Origin: RGIG4608 sp045643885
Lineage (GTDB): Bacteria; Bacillota; Clostridia; Oscillospirales; CAG-272
Direction of reading: 5' to 3'
Length of the DNA stretch: 64,000 nucleotides
Assembly: GCA_045643885.1 (NCBI GenBank)
Contig: JAZRFY010000027.1
Location: 24,265 to 88,264, forward strand
A model generated the notes under the pieces. It saw only the letters and a program-made list of their open reading frames with translations, made no database searches and had not been told where the DNA came from. A program made the position numbers and the translations under genes. Numbering within the stretch: position 1 is the stretch's first letter; each line of letters starts with the position of its first letter. This document shows, piece by piece, positions 8,889-16,049 of the stretch.

Positions 8889-9452
8889 TCAAATGTATTC
8901 GATAGGCAAATGACCATAAATAATCTTATATTCTGCGGATTTATAGTATTCTTTTACTTTTTCTTGATTTTGAGAAATGTAATCATTTGCTCCTGCTATT
9001 AAAGCATCTATTAATCCAATTACATTTATGGAAACACTAGTATCACCAACAAAATTTTCTGCCACATTGCATAAATAGGAGTCGCCACAATGAGCAGAAC
9101 AGTCTGACACACATAAAGAAAATGTATCTATAATACCATTTTTGTTATTACTATTCGATTTCAAATCGTTATTTCCAGCATGCAATACAGAACATCTTAA
9201 AGCATAGCAATTATTCCCGTCGAATTTGCTATTTTCCATCCCTTTGTTTATTAGTTCATTTTGAGATTTAGAAAATTCATAATATGGATATATCCATTTG
9301 TTAAACCATTCAACATACTCTTCGCGATGGGTTTTTCTATTATGTTCTATATTACTTAAAATATTAGGGAGTGTTAACGCCAATGCTAAAGCTGACACAT
9401 ATGCTTTGCTGTTTTTTGCAACTGTGATATCATTGATTATATCTTCTACCAT
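8889..9452 (-). CDS. Hypothetical protein with a possible HEPN-like R-x4-H motif
   Basis: I do not recognise this 187-residue protein. It has no signal peptide; a hydrophobic helix near the N-terminus (AYVSALALALTLPNIL) looks buried and not membrane spanning. The segment YALRCSVLHAGN contains R-x4-H, the minimal signature of HEPN RNases, in a mostly helical context, but the residue after Arg is Cys, not the usual polar residue, so this is weak. A Cys-rich stretch (CVSDCSAHCGDSYLC) follows. It starts seven bases after the stop of the zinc-ribbon nuclease gene and is surely cotranscribed with it. Base composition is AT-rich. A role in defence or mobile-element biology is a guess from context. 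Confidence 0.65.
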   Translation of the reverse strand: MVEDIINDITVAKNSKAYVSALALALTLPNILSNIEHNRKTHREEYVEWFNKWIYPYYEFSKSQNELINKGMENSKFDGNNCYALRCSVLHAGNNDLKSNSNNKNGIIDTFSLCVSDCSAHCGDSYLCNVAENFVGDTSVSINVIGLIDALIAGANDYISQNQEKVKEYYKSAEYKIIYGHLPIEYI

Positions 9453-9459
9453 AGACTAG

Positions 9460-11334
9460 TTATACCTTTGCTTTTTTCTTGTTTTTGGCACATATGGGAC
9501 ATCCAGTTCCATTATTTCTATGACTTATGGTTGCCTGCCATTCATGTTTGTTACTACATATCCACCATACTTTTTGGCTGCTATTAGGCATAACTTCAGT
9601 TGGTAATAATTCATTGTTTTTTTCATAATTCCATTCGTTAGCTAAAATTGGATTAACTGTTTGTAAATCGTTTTCACCTTTAACTGCATATCTGCCTGAA
9701 CAATATGGACATCCTCTTCCTTTATTTCGGTTTTTAATCATCGCTTGCCATTCATGTCCTTTATTACATTTCCACCAAACCTTTTTGTGACTATTAGGAG
9801 TTACATCTTCTGGCATTAAATTTCCGTTCTTTTCATAATTCCATTCATTGGCTAATAGAGGATGAATTGTATTTAATTCGTTGTAACCTTTTAATATTTT
9901 TTTGTTTGAGCAAATTGGACATCCATAACCATTATTTCTATTAGCGATAGCTGCTTGCCATTCATGTCCTTTATTACATTTCCACCAAACTTTTTTATGA
10001 CTATTAGGAGTTACATCTTCTGGCATTAAATTTCCGTTCTTTTCATAATTCCACTCATTGGCTAAAGTAGGATTAATTGTATGTAAATCATTATAACCTC
10101 TCAATATTTGTTTGCTTGAGCAAATTGGACATCCGCGCCCATTATTTCTATTGTATATTGTTGCTTTCCACTCGTGACCTTTGTTACACTTCCACCAAGC
10201 ATTATATCCACTATTGGCGGTAAAGTGATATGGTTTGGATTCTCCGTTTTTTTCATAATTCCATTCGTTAGCTAAAATTGGATTAATCGTTTGTAAGTCA
10301 TTATAACCTTTTAATACATTTTTACCTATACAATAAGGACATCCAACCCCACTATTTCGACTGCCTATTGTAGCTTGCCATTCATGTCCATTACTACATT
10401 GCCACCAAACTTTTTGTTTACTATTCGCAGTAAAATTTTCAGGTTTTAAAGTTTGATTTTTTATATAATTCCATTCATTTGCCAAAAATGGATTCGTAGT
10501 TTGCAAATCATTATAGCCTTTTAATACTTTTTTGTTTGAACAGTATGGACAGCCGTATCCCTTATTTCTATTATCTACTGTGGATTGCCACTCGTGACCT
10601 TTGCTACATATCCACCATACTCTTTTTCCACTATTAGCTGTTAAATGTTCTGGGATTAAACGACCGTTTTTTTCGTAATTCCATTCTTTTGCAATTTCAG
10701 GATTTACAATATACAAAGACCTATCCTTTTCAATGTAATCTCTCAAATTTTCGATTTCTATGGAATCTCTTTCAAGATCAATGTCAACATTTTCTCCGAT
10801 TATTTCTTTTAAAATCATCTGAAGTATTGCCGAAAAGTTTTTTTCTACAACGTAGTCAATAGAACTATCGTTTAGGGGGGGCAATTTTTCTCTTATTCGG
10901 TACAGTTTAATTCCATCTTTTTGACACTTTCGATTTTTTGCTAAATCCTTTTGCTGTTTATTTTTATGCCAAAAATACCCATCATATTCAATTGCAATGT
11001 TTTTGGATGGGATATAGATATCTAATTCATAGCCTCTATCATTATATGAATGTATTACATCCAAACCATATTTTTGTAGATAATACACAAGTGAATATTC
11101 AGGAAGAGAGGTTCTACGTTCAGAATTGCACAATGGACAACCGCTCCCTGTGTGTCGACTATTTATTACTGCTTGCCACTCGTGTCTTTTATGACATTTC
11201 CACCAAACTTTTTTACCACTACCGCAAGTAAGTTTTGTGGGATCGAATCCAAGTTCATTATTCTTCTCCCAATCCCATTCTGCCATAAGTTGAGCATTAT
11301 CGCTCACGTATTTCTTTTCTTTCTTTTCTGCCAT
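9460..11334 (-). CDS. Seven-zinc-ribbon protein with a Vsr-like nuclease core
   Basis: A 624-residue protein built from seven copies of a treble-clef zinc ribbon of the DUF4379 (probable zinc-ribbon) type. Each has EWNYEKN, VWWKC, GHEWQA and a closing GCPxC. One copy precedes and six follow a central domain of about 130 residues. That domain reads YELDIYIPSKNIAIEYDGYF followed by WH, matching the Vsr/PD-(D/E)xK layout of short nickases and homing-type nucleases. The likely job is DNA binding by the ribbon array and cleavage by the core. A GTG at 11343 is possible, but ATG 11334 follows GTGAGTGAG and is preferred. It has its own promoter and shares a transcript with the small hypothetical gene downstream. 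AT-rich composition suggests transfer. Confidence 0.8.
   Translation of the reverse strand: MAEKKEKKYVSDNAQLMAEWDWEKNNELGFDPTKLTCGSGKKVWWKCHKRHEWQAVINSRHTGSGCPLCNSERRTSLPEYSLVYYLQKYGLDVIHSYNDRGYELDIYIPSKNIAIEYDGYFWHKNKQQKDLAKNRKCQKDGIKLYRIREKLPPLNDSSIDYVVEKNFSAILQMILKEIIGENVDIDLERDSIEIENLRDYIEKDRSLYIVNPEIAKEWNYEKNGRLIPEHLTANSGKRVWWICSKGHEWQSTVDNRNKGYGCPYCSNKKVLKGYNDLQTTNPFLANEWNYIKNQTLKPENFTANSKQKVWWQCSNGHEWQATIGSRNSGVGCPYCIGKNVLKGYNDLQTINPILANEWNYEKNGESKPYHFTANSGYNAWWKCNKGHEWKATIYNRNNGRGCPICSSKQILRGYNDLHTINPTLANEWNYEKNGNLMPEDVTPNSHKKVWWKCNKGHEWQAAIANRNNGYGCPICSNKKILKGYNELNTIHPLLANEWNYEKNGNLMPEDVTPNSHKKVWWKCNKGHEWQAMIKNRNKGRGCPYCSGRYAVKGENDLQTVNPILANEWNYEKNNELLPTEVMPNSSQKVWWICSNKHEWQATISHRNNGTGCPICAKNKKKAKV
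9475..10734. repeat. Six 210-bp coding repeats in the zinc-ribbon gene
   Basis: The string coding for the EWNYEKN motif recurs at 9622, 9832, 10042, 10252, 10462 and 10672, an exact 210-base period (70 residues). The units around 9760-9860 and 9970-10070 are almost identical in DNA, which points to recent duplication or gene conversion. Confidence 0.9.
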
Positions 11335-11372
11335 AATGCTCACTCACTTTCTTGAATTTTGTTTATAGATTA

Positions 11373-11401
11373 ATTATATCACGAATTATTAGTGAATGCA
11401 A
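11373..11401 (-). promoter_or_regulatory. Promoter of the accessory gene pair, with a near-palindrome
   Basis: On the minus strand TTGCAT (11396-11401) and TATAAT (11373-11378) are 17 bases apart. The spacer reads TCACTAATAATTCGTGA, an imperfect palindrome (TCAC..AAT..ATT..GTGA), so a repressor site is possible. Confidence 0.6.
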
Positions 11402-11495
11402 CGAATTTTGCAAATGTTTGGAATTTTAGGGGAATTCGCTCTTGAATTTTGTGAGGCAATGAGCAAAAGAGGTAAGGTTTATGCCTCGCAAAATT

Positions 11496-11536
11496 CTTCG
11501 GTCACCGTTCAAAAACAGCGCACTGTGCTGTTTTTT
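11496..11536. repeat. Structured repeat, copy 2
   Basis: Same orientation and same 5' core as the copy at 8639. The stem (11511-11522 with 11524-11535) differs from copy 1 at positions that keep pairing: one A-T pair became G-C and another became G-T. This pattern suggests that the RNA structure is selected. Confidence 0.75.
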
Positions 11537-11542
11537 CACTGC

Positions 11543-11556
11543 GTTCGATTCCCCTC
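11543..11556 (+). repeat. Inverted 14-base copy of the tmRNA T-arm region
   Basis: GTTCGATTCCCCTC here equals the minus-strand sequence at 11627-11640, the end of the tmRNA T-arm. It lies between the structured repeat and the ssrA terminator. It may be a relic of an integration event or chance similarity driven by a shared T-arm consensus. Confidence 0.45.
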
Positions 11557-11567
11557 ATTTTATGCAA

Positions 11568-11606
11568 CGAAAAAATAACAAGGGAGCACTCTAAAGAGCA
11601 CCCCCT
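11568..11606 (-). terminator. Terminator of ssrA
   Basis: On the minus strand a 13-bp stem with three wobble pairs (AAGGGGGTGCTCT with AGAGTGCTCCCTT) follows the tmRNA 3' end and is followed by TTATTTTTT. Confidence 0.75.
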
Positions 11607-11616
11607 TATTATTTTT

Positions 11617-12009
11617 TGGTGGACTCGAGGGGAATCGAACCCCTGTCCGAAAACCTCTTGATATGACCTTCTCCGTGGGCAGTCAGTTTTTATTACTTCC
11701 CACTAAGAACCGCCAACTGACAGGCAATTCTTAGTCCGTAGCACCTTTGTGCTTGATCGGTTCAGGTGCGACCACCGATGCAAGTTCACCACTACGATCA
11801 CGCTCAGTCCGCAGTCGTGGTCCTCTGCGGAGGAACGGGTAGCCCACAGGCTACAGCACCGCCAATTGAAGCGCCCTAAGGCGCGTCAATTAGGCAGCCA
11901 TTGCAACAGTATTGTTGTCGTTTAATTTAAAGTTTGAGCAGTTATCGGGATTACTCAGCCCGCCACGCTTATCATACCTCAAAATCCCCGTCGAAACCAT
12001 TACGAGCCC
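11617..12009 (-). ncRNA. ssrA: Transfer-messenger RNA (tmRNA)
   Basis: The 393-nt minus-strand RNA starts GGGCTCGTAATGGTTTCGAC and ends in CGAGTCC, a discriminator A and encoded CCA. The first seven bases pair with CGAGTCC (one G-T), and the GGTTCGATTCC T-arm is intact. It rescues stalled ribosomes together with SmpB. The tag reading frame ends at the stop in 11890-11892 and encodes ...NDNNTVAMAA; the exact resume codon is not certain, but the frame is fixed by the C-terminus. The tag ends in AMAA where most bacteria have ALAA. The 3' end borders the accessory segment. Confidence 0.97.
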
Positions 12010-12023
12010 ATGTATGATGCTAT

Positions 12024-12052
12024 ATTATACACTATTTTCTTTAAATAATCAA
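12024..12052 (-). promoter_or_regulatory. Promoter of ssrA
   Basis: TTGATT (12047-12052) and TATAAT (12024-12029) on the minus strand are 17 bases apart, 14 bases ahead of the mature 5' end. Confidence 0.8.
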
Positions 12053-12079
12053 TAGATTTTTGACGAAAACAAATTTTTC

Positions 12080-12108
12080 TTGCTATTTTTATCAAAATAT
12101 GTTATTAT
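12080..12108 (+). promoter_or_regulatory. Promoter of the small protein and pectate lyase genes
   Basis: TTGCTA and TATTAT are separated by 17 bases, 20 bases upstream of the 12129 start. It faces away from the ssrA promoter. Confidence 0.6.
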
Positions 12109-12128
12109 GAACACAGTGAGGTGAATTT

Positions 12129-12365
12129 ATGTTTTTTGATATATTTAAGAAGAAAGAAAAGAAGAGTGACTGGCCCGAAAAAGCCATTTACAAGCCGCGC
12201 GATTTCGTTCGATTCAGACATCGTGGAGAGCTTCATTTCGGCTTCACTCACGAGGCTCATCTTGACGAAGAAGGAAACGTTCTTTACACAATTCAGATGG
12301 GTGGGGAATGTCCCACGTTCGTTTATAACTATAAAGAAGAAAATATCGTTGGAAAGGTGAATTGA
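12129..12365 (+). CDS. Small conserved-looking hypothetical protein
   Basis: A 78-residue protein with a good GAGGTGA ribosome-binding site and its own promoter. It starts with a short hydrophobic/basic segment (MFFDIFKKKEKK) and then a compact, beta-rich body with FRHRGELHFGF and YTIQMGGECP. No known family is recognised. It ends one base before the pectate-lyase gene and is probably cotranscribed with it. The other frames across this stretch lack comparable initiation signals. Confidence 0.7.
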   Translation: MFFDIFKKKEKKSDWPEKAIYKPRDFVRFRHRGELHFGFTHEAHLDEEGNVLYTIQMGGECPTFVYNYKEENIVGKVN

Positions 12366-12366
12366 T

Positions 12367-14169
12367 ATGAAAAAAATCGTTTTATTAATGCTCGTGCTTG
12401 CGCTTGCTTTGTCAACTGTTGCGTGCTTTGATGCAGGTGTAACAAATACTACAAGCAATAAAGCAACTAATACAACGTCTACTTCCGTGACCACAAACGG
12501 AAATGGTGAAAACCCTCCAAGTGAAGACTTGTTGCCAGATTTCTGCAAATCCGTTGAGGGTTCTAATGAGATGATAGCTGTGACACTCGATGATACTTAT
12601 AATTATGACGTGTATTATAAGAAAACATCGGATGACGATTATTCAAAGCTTGATAATCAGCTTATTATTGAAGCAAATGGTGAAACCAAGTGTTATATTC
12701 TTGGAATTTCAGCAGGTAAATATGAGGTTAAGATTGATTTCATGGGTAAAGCAACCGAGGATATGGGTCATTTTGTTGCTCATAATATTTCAGTTTCTGC
12801 CCAGGATAGAAGCGGATATGCTCATTTTAACGCGAACGAGGGCGTTGGCGCTTACAATAGCGACGGCACTGTAAAAGAGGGCGCAAAGATAATCTACGTT
12901 ACCAACGAAACTAAAAATACTGTTACATGTGAAATTAATGGTGAAACATATACCGGTCTTGTAAACATTTTGCAGGCACAGTATAAATCAAGCACACCTA
13001 TGCTTGTTCGTATCATCGGCAAGATTACAACCAACCAGTGGAATTATAAAAATGTTGAACCCCGCCTTGCAGATAACTCAAATGCGACAAGTGATTTCTT
13101 TGAAAACACCTTCTCAAATGAATACGGTGAAAACCTTGCAAATCTTATAGTTAAGGTAAATTGCAAGGGTGGAGATCCTAAAACATATAATTACAAGACC
13201 ACACCCACAGGGCTTACCGATGCAAGAATAACAGGAACAAGCTCATCAACAACTACTTATAAGGGAAGTGATTTCTCCTCTCTTAAGGGCAAAACAGTAT
13301 ACGATGACGATTCCTATTACAATATGCTCGAGGTAAAGGGCTCAAGCAATATCACTATCGAGGGTGTTGGCACTGATGCAGAGATTTTCCAATTTGGAAT
13401 CAGCTTTGAAGAGTGCAACAATATCGAGATAAAGAATCTTACCTTCACAGACTATCCAGAGGATGCTCTCAACTTCCTTGGTGGTGACAGAAGTGACCTT
13501 GGAAGCTTCAACAGATATTGGGTGCATAGCTGTACCTTCAACCGTGGCTATAATGCCTGGGATATTTCAGGTGAACGCGATAAGTATGCAGGTGACGGAA
13601 CAATTGACTTTAATAACGTGTCATACGTAACCGTGGCATATAACAAGTTTGACAACCCCAAAAAGACCATGCTCTTTGGCAGCAGTGACTCTCAGGCTTG
13701 TATGAATATGACCGTCCATCATAACTATTTCTACAAGGTTGAATCACGCTTGCCCCTTGGCCGTCATACAAACGTCCACGCGTATAATAACTACTATGAA
13801 GAGTGTGGCAACTGTGCAGACCTCAGAGCAGGCTCATACATCTTTAGTGAGAACAATTATTTCGATTCCACGTCCAAGCCCTTCATTCTTTCATCGAGCT
13901 ATGCAAAGTCCTTTGGTGATATCTTTGTGGACGGTGGAAATCCCAATGCAAATATTGTTTCCTCAAGAGCTGAAACTGTGACAAGCACCTGCAAGCCCGA
14001 CGGCTCAACGGATATGTCCAATTTCGATACGAAAGCTTCAGTTTTCTATTACGACAGTACAAACAAGAAGAGTGACGTTTCACTTATGCTTGATGCCGAG
14101 GACGTTCCTGCCTTCGTTAAGGATCATGCAGGCGCAGGTATGTTCAATTTAATTGAAACAGAAGAGTAA
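12367..14169 (+). CDS. Pectate-lyase-like (PL1) lipoprotein
   Basis: A 600-residue exported lipoprotein (hydrophobic signal ending STVACF, then a Thr/Ser/Asn-rich linker). The first 250 residues form an accessory beta-sandwich-like region; the second half is a right-handed beta-helix of the PL1 type. The family signatures are GDGTIDFNNVSYVTVAYN and KTMLFGSSDS near residues 409-440, and HHNYFYKVESRLPLGR near 451-466, where Arg is the likely catalytic base. It probably cleaves polygalacturonate or a related uronan at the cell surface. The calcium ligands were not verified. A terminator follows 12 bases later. Confidence 0.85.
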   Translation: MKKIVLLMLVLALALSTVACFDAGVTNTTSNKATNTTSTSVTTNGNGENPPSEDLLPDFCKSVEGSNEMIAVTLDDTYNYDVYYKKTSDDDYSKLDNQLIIEANGETKCYILGISAGKYEVKIDFMGKATEDMGHFVAHNISVSAQDRSGYAHFNANEGVGAYNSDGTVKEGAKIIYVTNETKNTVTCEINGETYTGLVNILQAQYKSSTPMLVRIIGKITTNQWNYKNVEPRLADNSNATSDFFENTFSNEYGENLANLIVKVNCKGGDPKTYNYKTTPTGLTDARITGTSSSTTTYKGSDFSSLKGKTVYDDDSYYNMLEVKGSSNITIEGVGTDAEIFQFGISFEECNNIEIKNLTFTDYPEDALNFLGGDRSDLGSFNRYWVHSCTFNRGYNAWDISGERDKYAGDGTIDFNNVSYVTVAYNKFDNPKKTMLFGSSDSQACMNMTVHHNYFYKVESRLPLGRHTNVHAYNNYYEECGNCADLRAGSYIFSENNYFDSTSKPFILSSSYAKSFGDIFVDGGNPNANIVSSRAETVTSTCKPDGSTDMSNFDTKASVFYYDSTNKKSDVSLMLDAEDVPAFVKDHAGAGMFNLIETEE

Positions 14170-14181
14170 AATTAATATTTT

Positions 14182-14214
14182 AACGGGAAAATGCGCTTGT
14201 ATTTTCCCGTTTTC
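14182..14214 (+). terminator. Terminator after the pectate lyase gene
   Basis: An 11-bp stem (14182-14192 with 14201-14211) with an eight-base loop ends in TTTT. A TATAAT at 14220-14225 just beyond may be the -10 of the next gene, whose -35 would overlap the hairpin. Confidence 0.75.
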
Positions 14215-14260
14215 TATGGTATAATAATATAAAATCAATTAAGAAAAGAGGTACTTTTAT

Positions 14261-15364
14261 ATGAGCAGAAGATTCAGAATGACAACGGCTCTTGACGTTG
14301 ATGACGTTTTGCTTGAATGTGTGCCTTACGCGATAAAGCTGGCAAATGAAAAATATAAATTCGATCCTCCGCTTACTATCCACGAGGTTGACCGTTGGGG
14401 TAAGCTTGGAACACGCGCCGACGTAATATTCGAATTCTTTACCGAGGAATTTTTTAGAACGCAGCCCGTAATTGAGGGTGCTAAGGAATTCATTCGCAAG
14501 CTCTCACAGATGACCGAGGTGTTTATCTGCACGTCAGTTTACCCTCAGTTTATGAGCATTAGAGCTGAGATGATTATGCGCGAATTTCCCGAGATACCTC
14601 CCGAAAATATCTATATGGCGTCGAGAAAGGATAAGCTCAACGTTGATATCCTCCTTGACGACGGTATGCACAACGTATTCAAGTCCAATGCAGCGTATCC
14701 CATTCTTATGCGCCGTCCTTGGAACCAAAGTGCAACGGGCATGCTTGCAGTAAATAACTATGACGAATTCTTAAAGCTTGTTGAGGTTATCAGCTCAAGC
14801 TATTCAATGATGAAGGACGATTATAAAAATCCCTCAATCGTTGCATTGGTAGGACCTTCCGGCTCGGGCAAAACAAAGATTGCAGCAGAGCTTCTTGAAA
14901 AAGAATCAAGATTTGAAAAGCTTCAAAGCTACACTACGATAGATCCCACGTCAATCACAAGCAACGAGTGGTATAACTACATTGACAAGGCTGAATTTTT
15001 CAGTATGCTTGACAAGAAGGAGCTTTTTGAATCCACCATGTATGCAGGTCACGGCTTCGGCTCTAAGAAGAGTGACGTTGATGCCATTATCGGTGAAGGA
15101 AAGATTGTTCTTGCGATTATGGATATCTGTGGTGCGATGTCACTTAAAACTCACTATAAGGACGTTGTTACAGTTTATATCAAGCGAGATAAACGCGACC
15201 TGCTCAATTCCATTCTTGAAAAGAACAGCACCAACGAGGACAAGGTCAATAGAATAATCTCTATCGACGATGAAAGACGAAACGAGGAGATTTGCGACTA
15301 TGTCGTTGAAAGTGATGGAAACTCAGTTGCTGCTGCGGAAAAGATTCTTGAGCTTTTGTTTTAA
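14261..15364 (+). CDS. Fusion: NT5C-like 5'-nucleotidase and guanylate-kinase-like P-loop domain
   Basis: A 367-residue two-domain cytoplasmic protein. Residues 1-180 look like the NT5C/HAD deoxyribonucleotidase family: ALDVDDVLLECV carries the DxD nucleophile motif, TSVYPQF is motif II, and NVDILLDDGMHN is the acidic motif III. Residues 195-367 start with ALVGPSGSGKTKIAAELL, a Walker A at 198-205, followed by a guanylate-kinase-like layout (SYTTIDP, then EWYNYIDKAEF). The domains would remove and add phosphate on nucleotides, so the protein may balance a nucleotide pool; that is inference. The lid and GMP-binding residues of true guanylate kinase are not clearly conserved, so the kinase substrate may differ. 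Confidence 0.8.
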   Translation: MSRRFRMTTALDVDDVLLECVPYAIKLANEKYKFDPPLTIHEVDRWGKLGTRADVIFEFFTEEFFRTQPVIEGAKEFIRKLSQMTEVFICTSVYPQFMSIRAEMIMREFPEIPPENIYMASRKDKLNVDILLDDGMHNVFKSNAAYPILMRRPWNQSATGMLAVNNYDEFLKLVEVISSSYSMMKDDYKNPSIVALVGPSGSGKTKIAAELLEKESRFEKLQSYTTIDPTSITSNEWYNYIDKAEFFSMLDKKELFESTMYAGHGFGSKKSDVDAIIGEGKIVLAIMDICGAMSLKTHYKDVVTVYIKRDKRDLLNSILEKNSTNEDKVNRIISIDDERRNEEICDYVVESDGNSVAAAEKILELLF

Positions 15365-15367
15365 ATA

Positions 15368-15400
15368 AAAAAACCTGACCGTATGGGTCAGGTTTTTTAT
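15368..15400. terminator. Bidirectional terminator between convergent genes
   Basis: A 13-bp stem (15368-15380 with 15386-15398) with an A run on one side and a T run on the other serves the fusion gene and the PAP2 gene. Confidence 0.9.
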
Positions 15401-16033
15401 TTATGCTTTTTTCTTTAAAAGGCTCATGATTTTGGGAGTAAGTATCTTTTCCATTTTGTAAACGAAGTATGCAATACCTGCTGCCACAACGATGCCACCG
15501 TAAATATCGGTGGGGAAATGAACGAAAACGTAAAGTCTTGTAAATGCCATAATAGCAGCCATTACCAAAATAACCTTGCCAAGCTTTTTGTGCTGTGAAT
15601 TGATTGTAAAGGCCACTGCAAAGGCAGAGGTTGTGTGACCGGAGGGGAATGAGAATGATGATGGAACCTTAACGAGGCCGTCAACAAACACTGCATAATC
15701 ACCTGCACAAGGACGAGGTCTTGCGATGAGGTTTTTAAGGATGATATTGTTAACAACAAGCATTACAAGGAGTGCTGCAAGAACCATGATGCCACATTTT
15801 CTTGTCTTTTTGGGAATTAGCATCAACACACCAAGTGCAATCCAGATTATTCCGTCCTCACCAAGAGAGGTGTAAAAGGGAACGGCAACATTTAAAAAGT
15901 CATTTCTTATATAGTTGCGAATAAAGAATAAGATGTCATAGTCGAATCTGAATAAGAGAAGTCCGATTTCAACAATGAGCAATCCGTATAGAAATATAAG
16001 AATATATTTCTGCTTTTTGTTTTGATCAAGCAT
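15401..16033 (-). CDS. PAP2-family membrane phosphatase
   Basis: A 210-residue integral membrane protein with about six hydrophobic segments. The three PAP2 motifs are present: KNLIARPRP (K-x6-RP), FPSGHTTSAFA with the PSGH core, and TRLYVFVHFPTD with the catalytic His and Asp. Such enzymes dephosphorylate lipid phosphates such as undecaprenyl pyrophosphate or phosphatidate at the membrane outer face. It lies 16 bases downstream of the HAD phosphatase gene on the same strand, so the two are probably one operon. Confidence 0.88.
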   Translation of the reverse strand: MLDQNKKQKYILIFLYGLLIVEIGLLLFRFDYDILFFIRNYIRNDFLNVAVPFYTSLGEDGIIWIALGVLMLIPKKTRKCGIMVLAALLVMLVVNNIILKNLIARPRPCAGDYAVFVDGLVKVPSSFSFPSGHTTSAFAVAFTINSQHKKLGKVILVMAAIMAFTRLYVFVHFPTDIYGGIVVAAGIAYFVYKMEKILTPKIMSLLKKKA

Positions 16034-16049
16034 AGTGTTTTTTCCTTTC

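Larger units (their letters stand above)
8610..11616. other. Putative accessory segment beside ssrA
   Basis: This segment is visibly richer in A/T than the genes on either side. It carries two minus-strand genes of unusual content, is bounded by two direct copies of a 40-base structured repeat (8639-8678 and 11496-11536), and touches the 3' end of the tmRNA gene, a classic integration hot spot. No integrase, transposase or clear attachment duplication is visible, so transfer is inferred, not shown. The 8610-8888 part holds no gene, only the repeat and a short inverted/tandem repeat element. Confidence 0.4.

Noticed and set aside
8490..9002. Short plus-strand frames around the structured repeat
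   Set aside because: They cross the terminator and repeat and have no ribosome sites.
9475..10734. CRISPR array
   Set aside because: The repeat period is 210 bases, units are coding and in frame, and there are no short repeats with unique spacers.
8610..11616. Complete integrative element with integrase
   Set aside because: No integrase, transposase or relaxase is encoded and no exact attachment duplication of the tmRNA end flanks the segment.
12105..12548. Minus-strand frame of 147 codons over the small gene and lipoprotein signal peptide
   Set aside because: It is opposite two genes with good ribosome sites and overlaps their promoter; no motifs.
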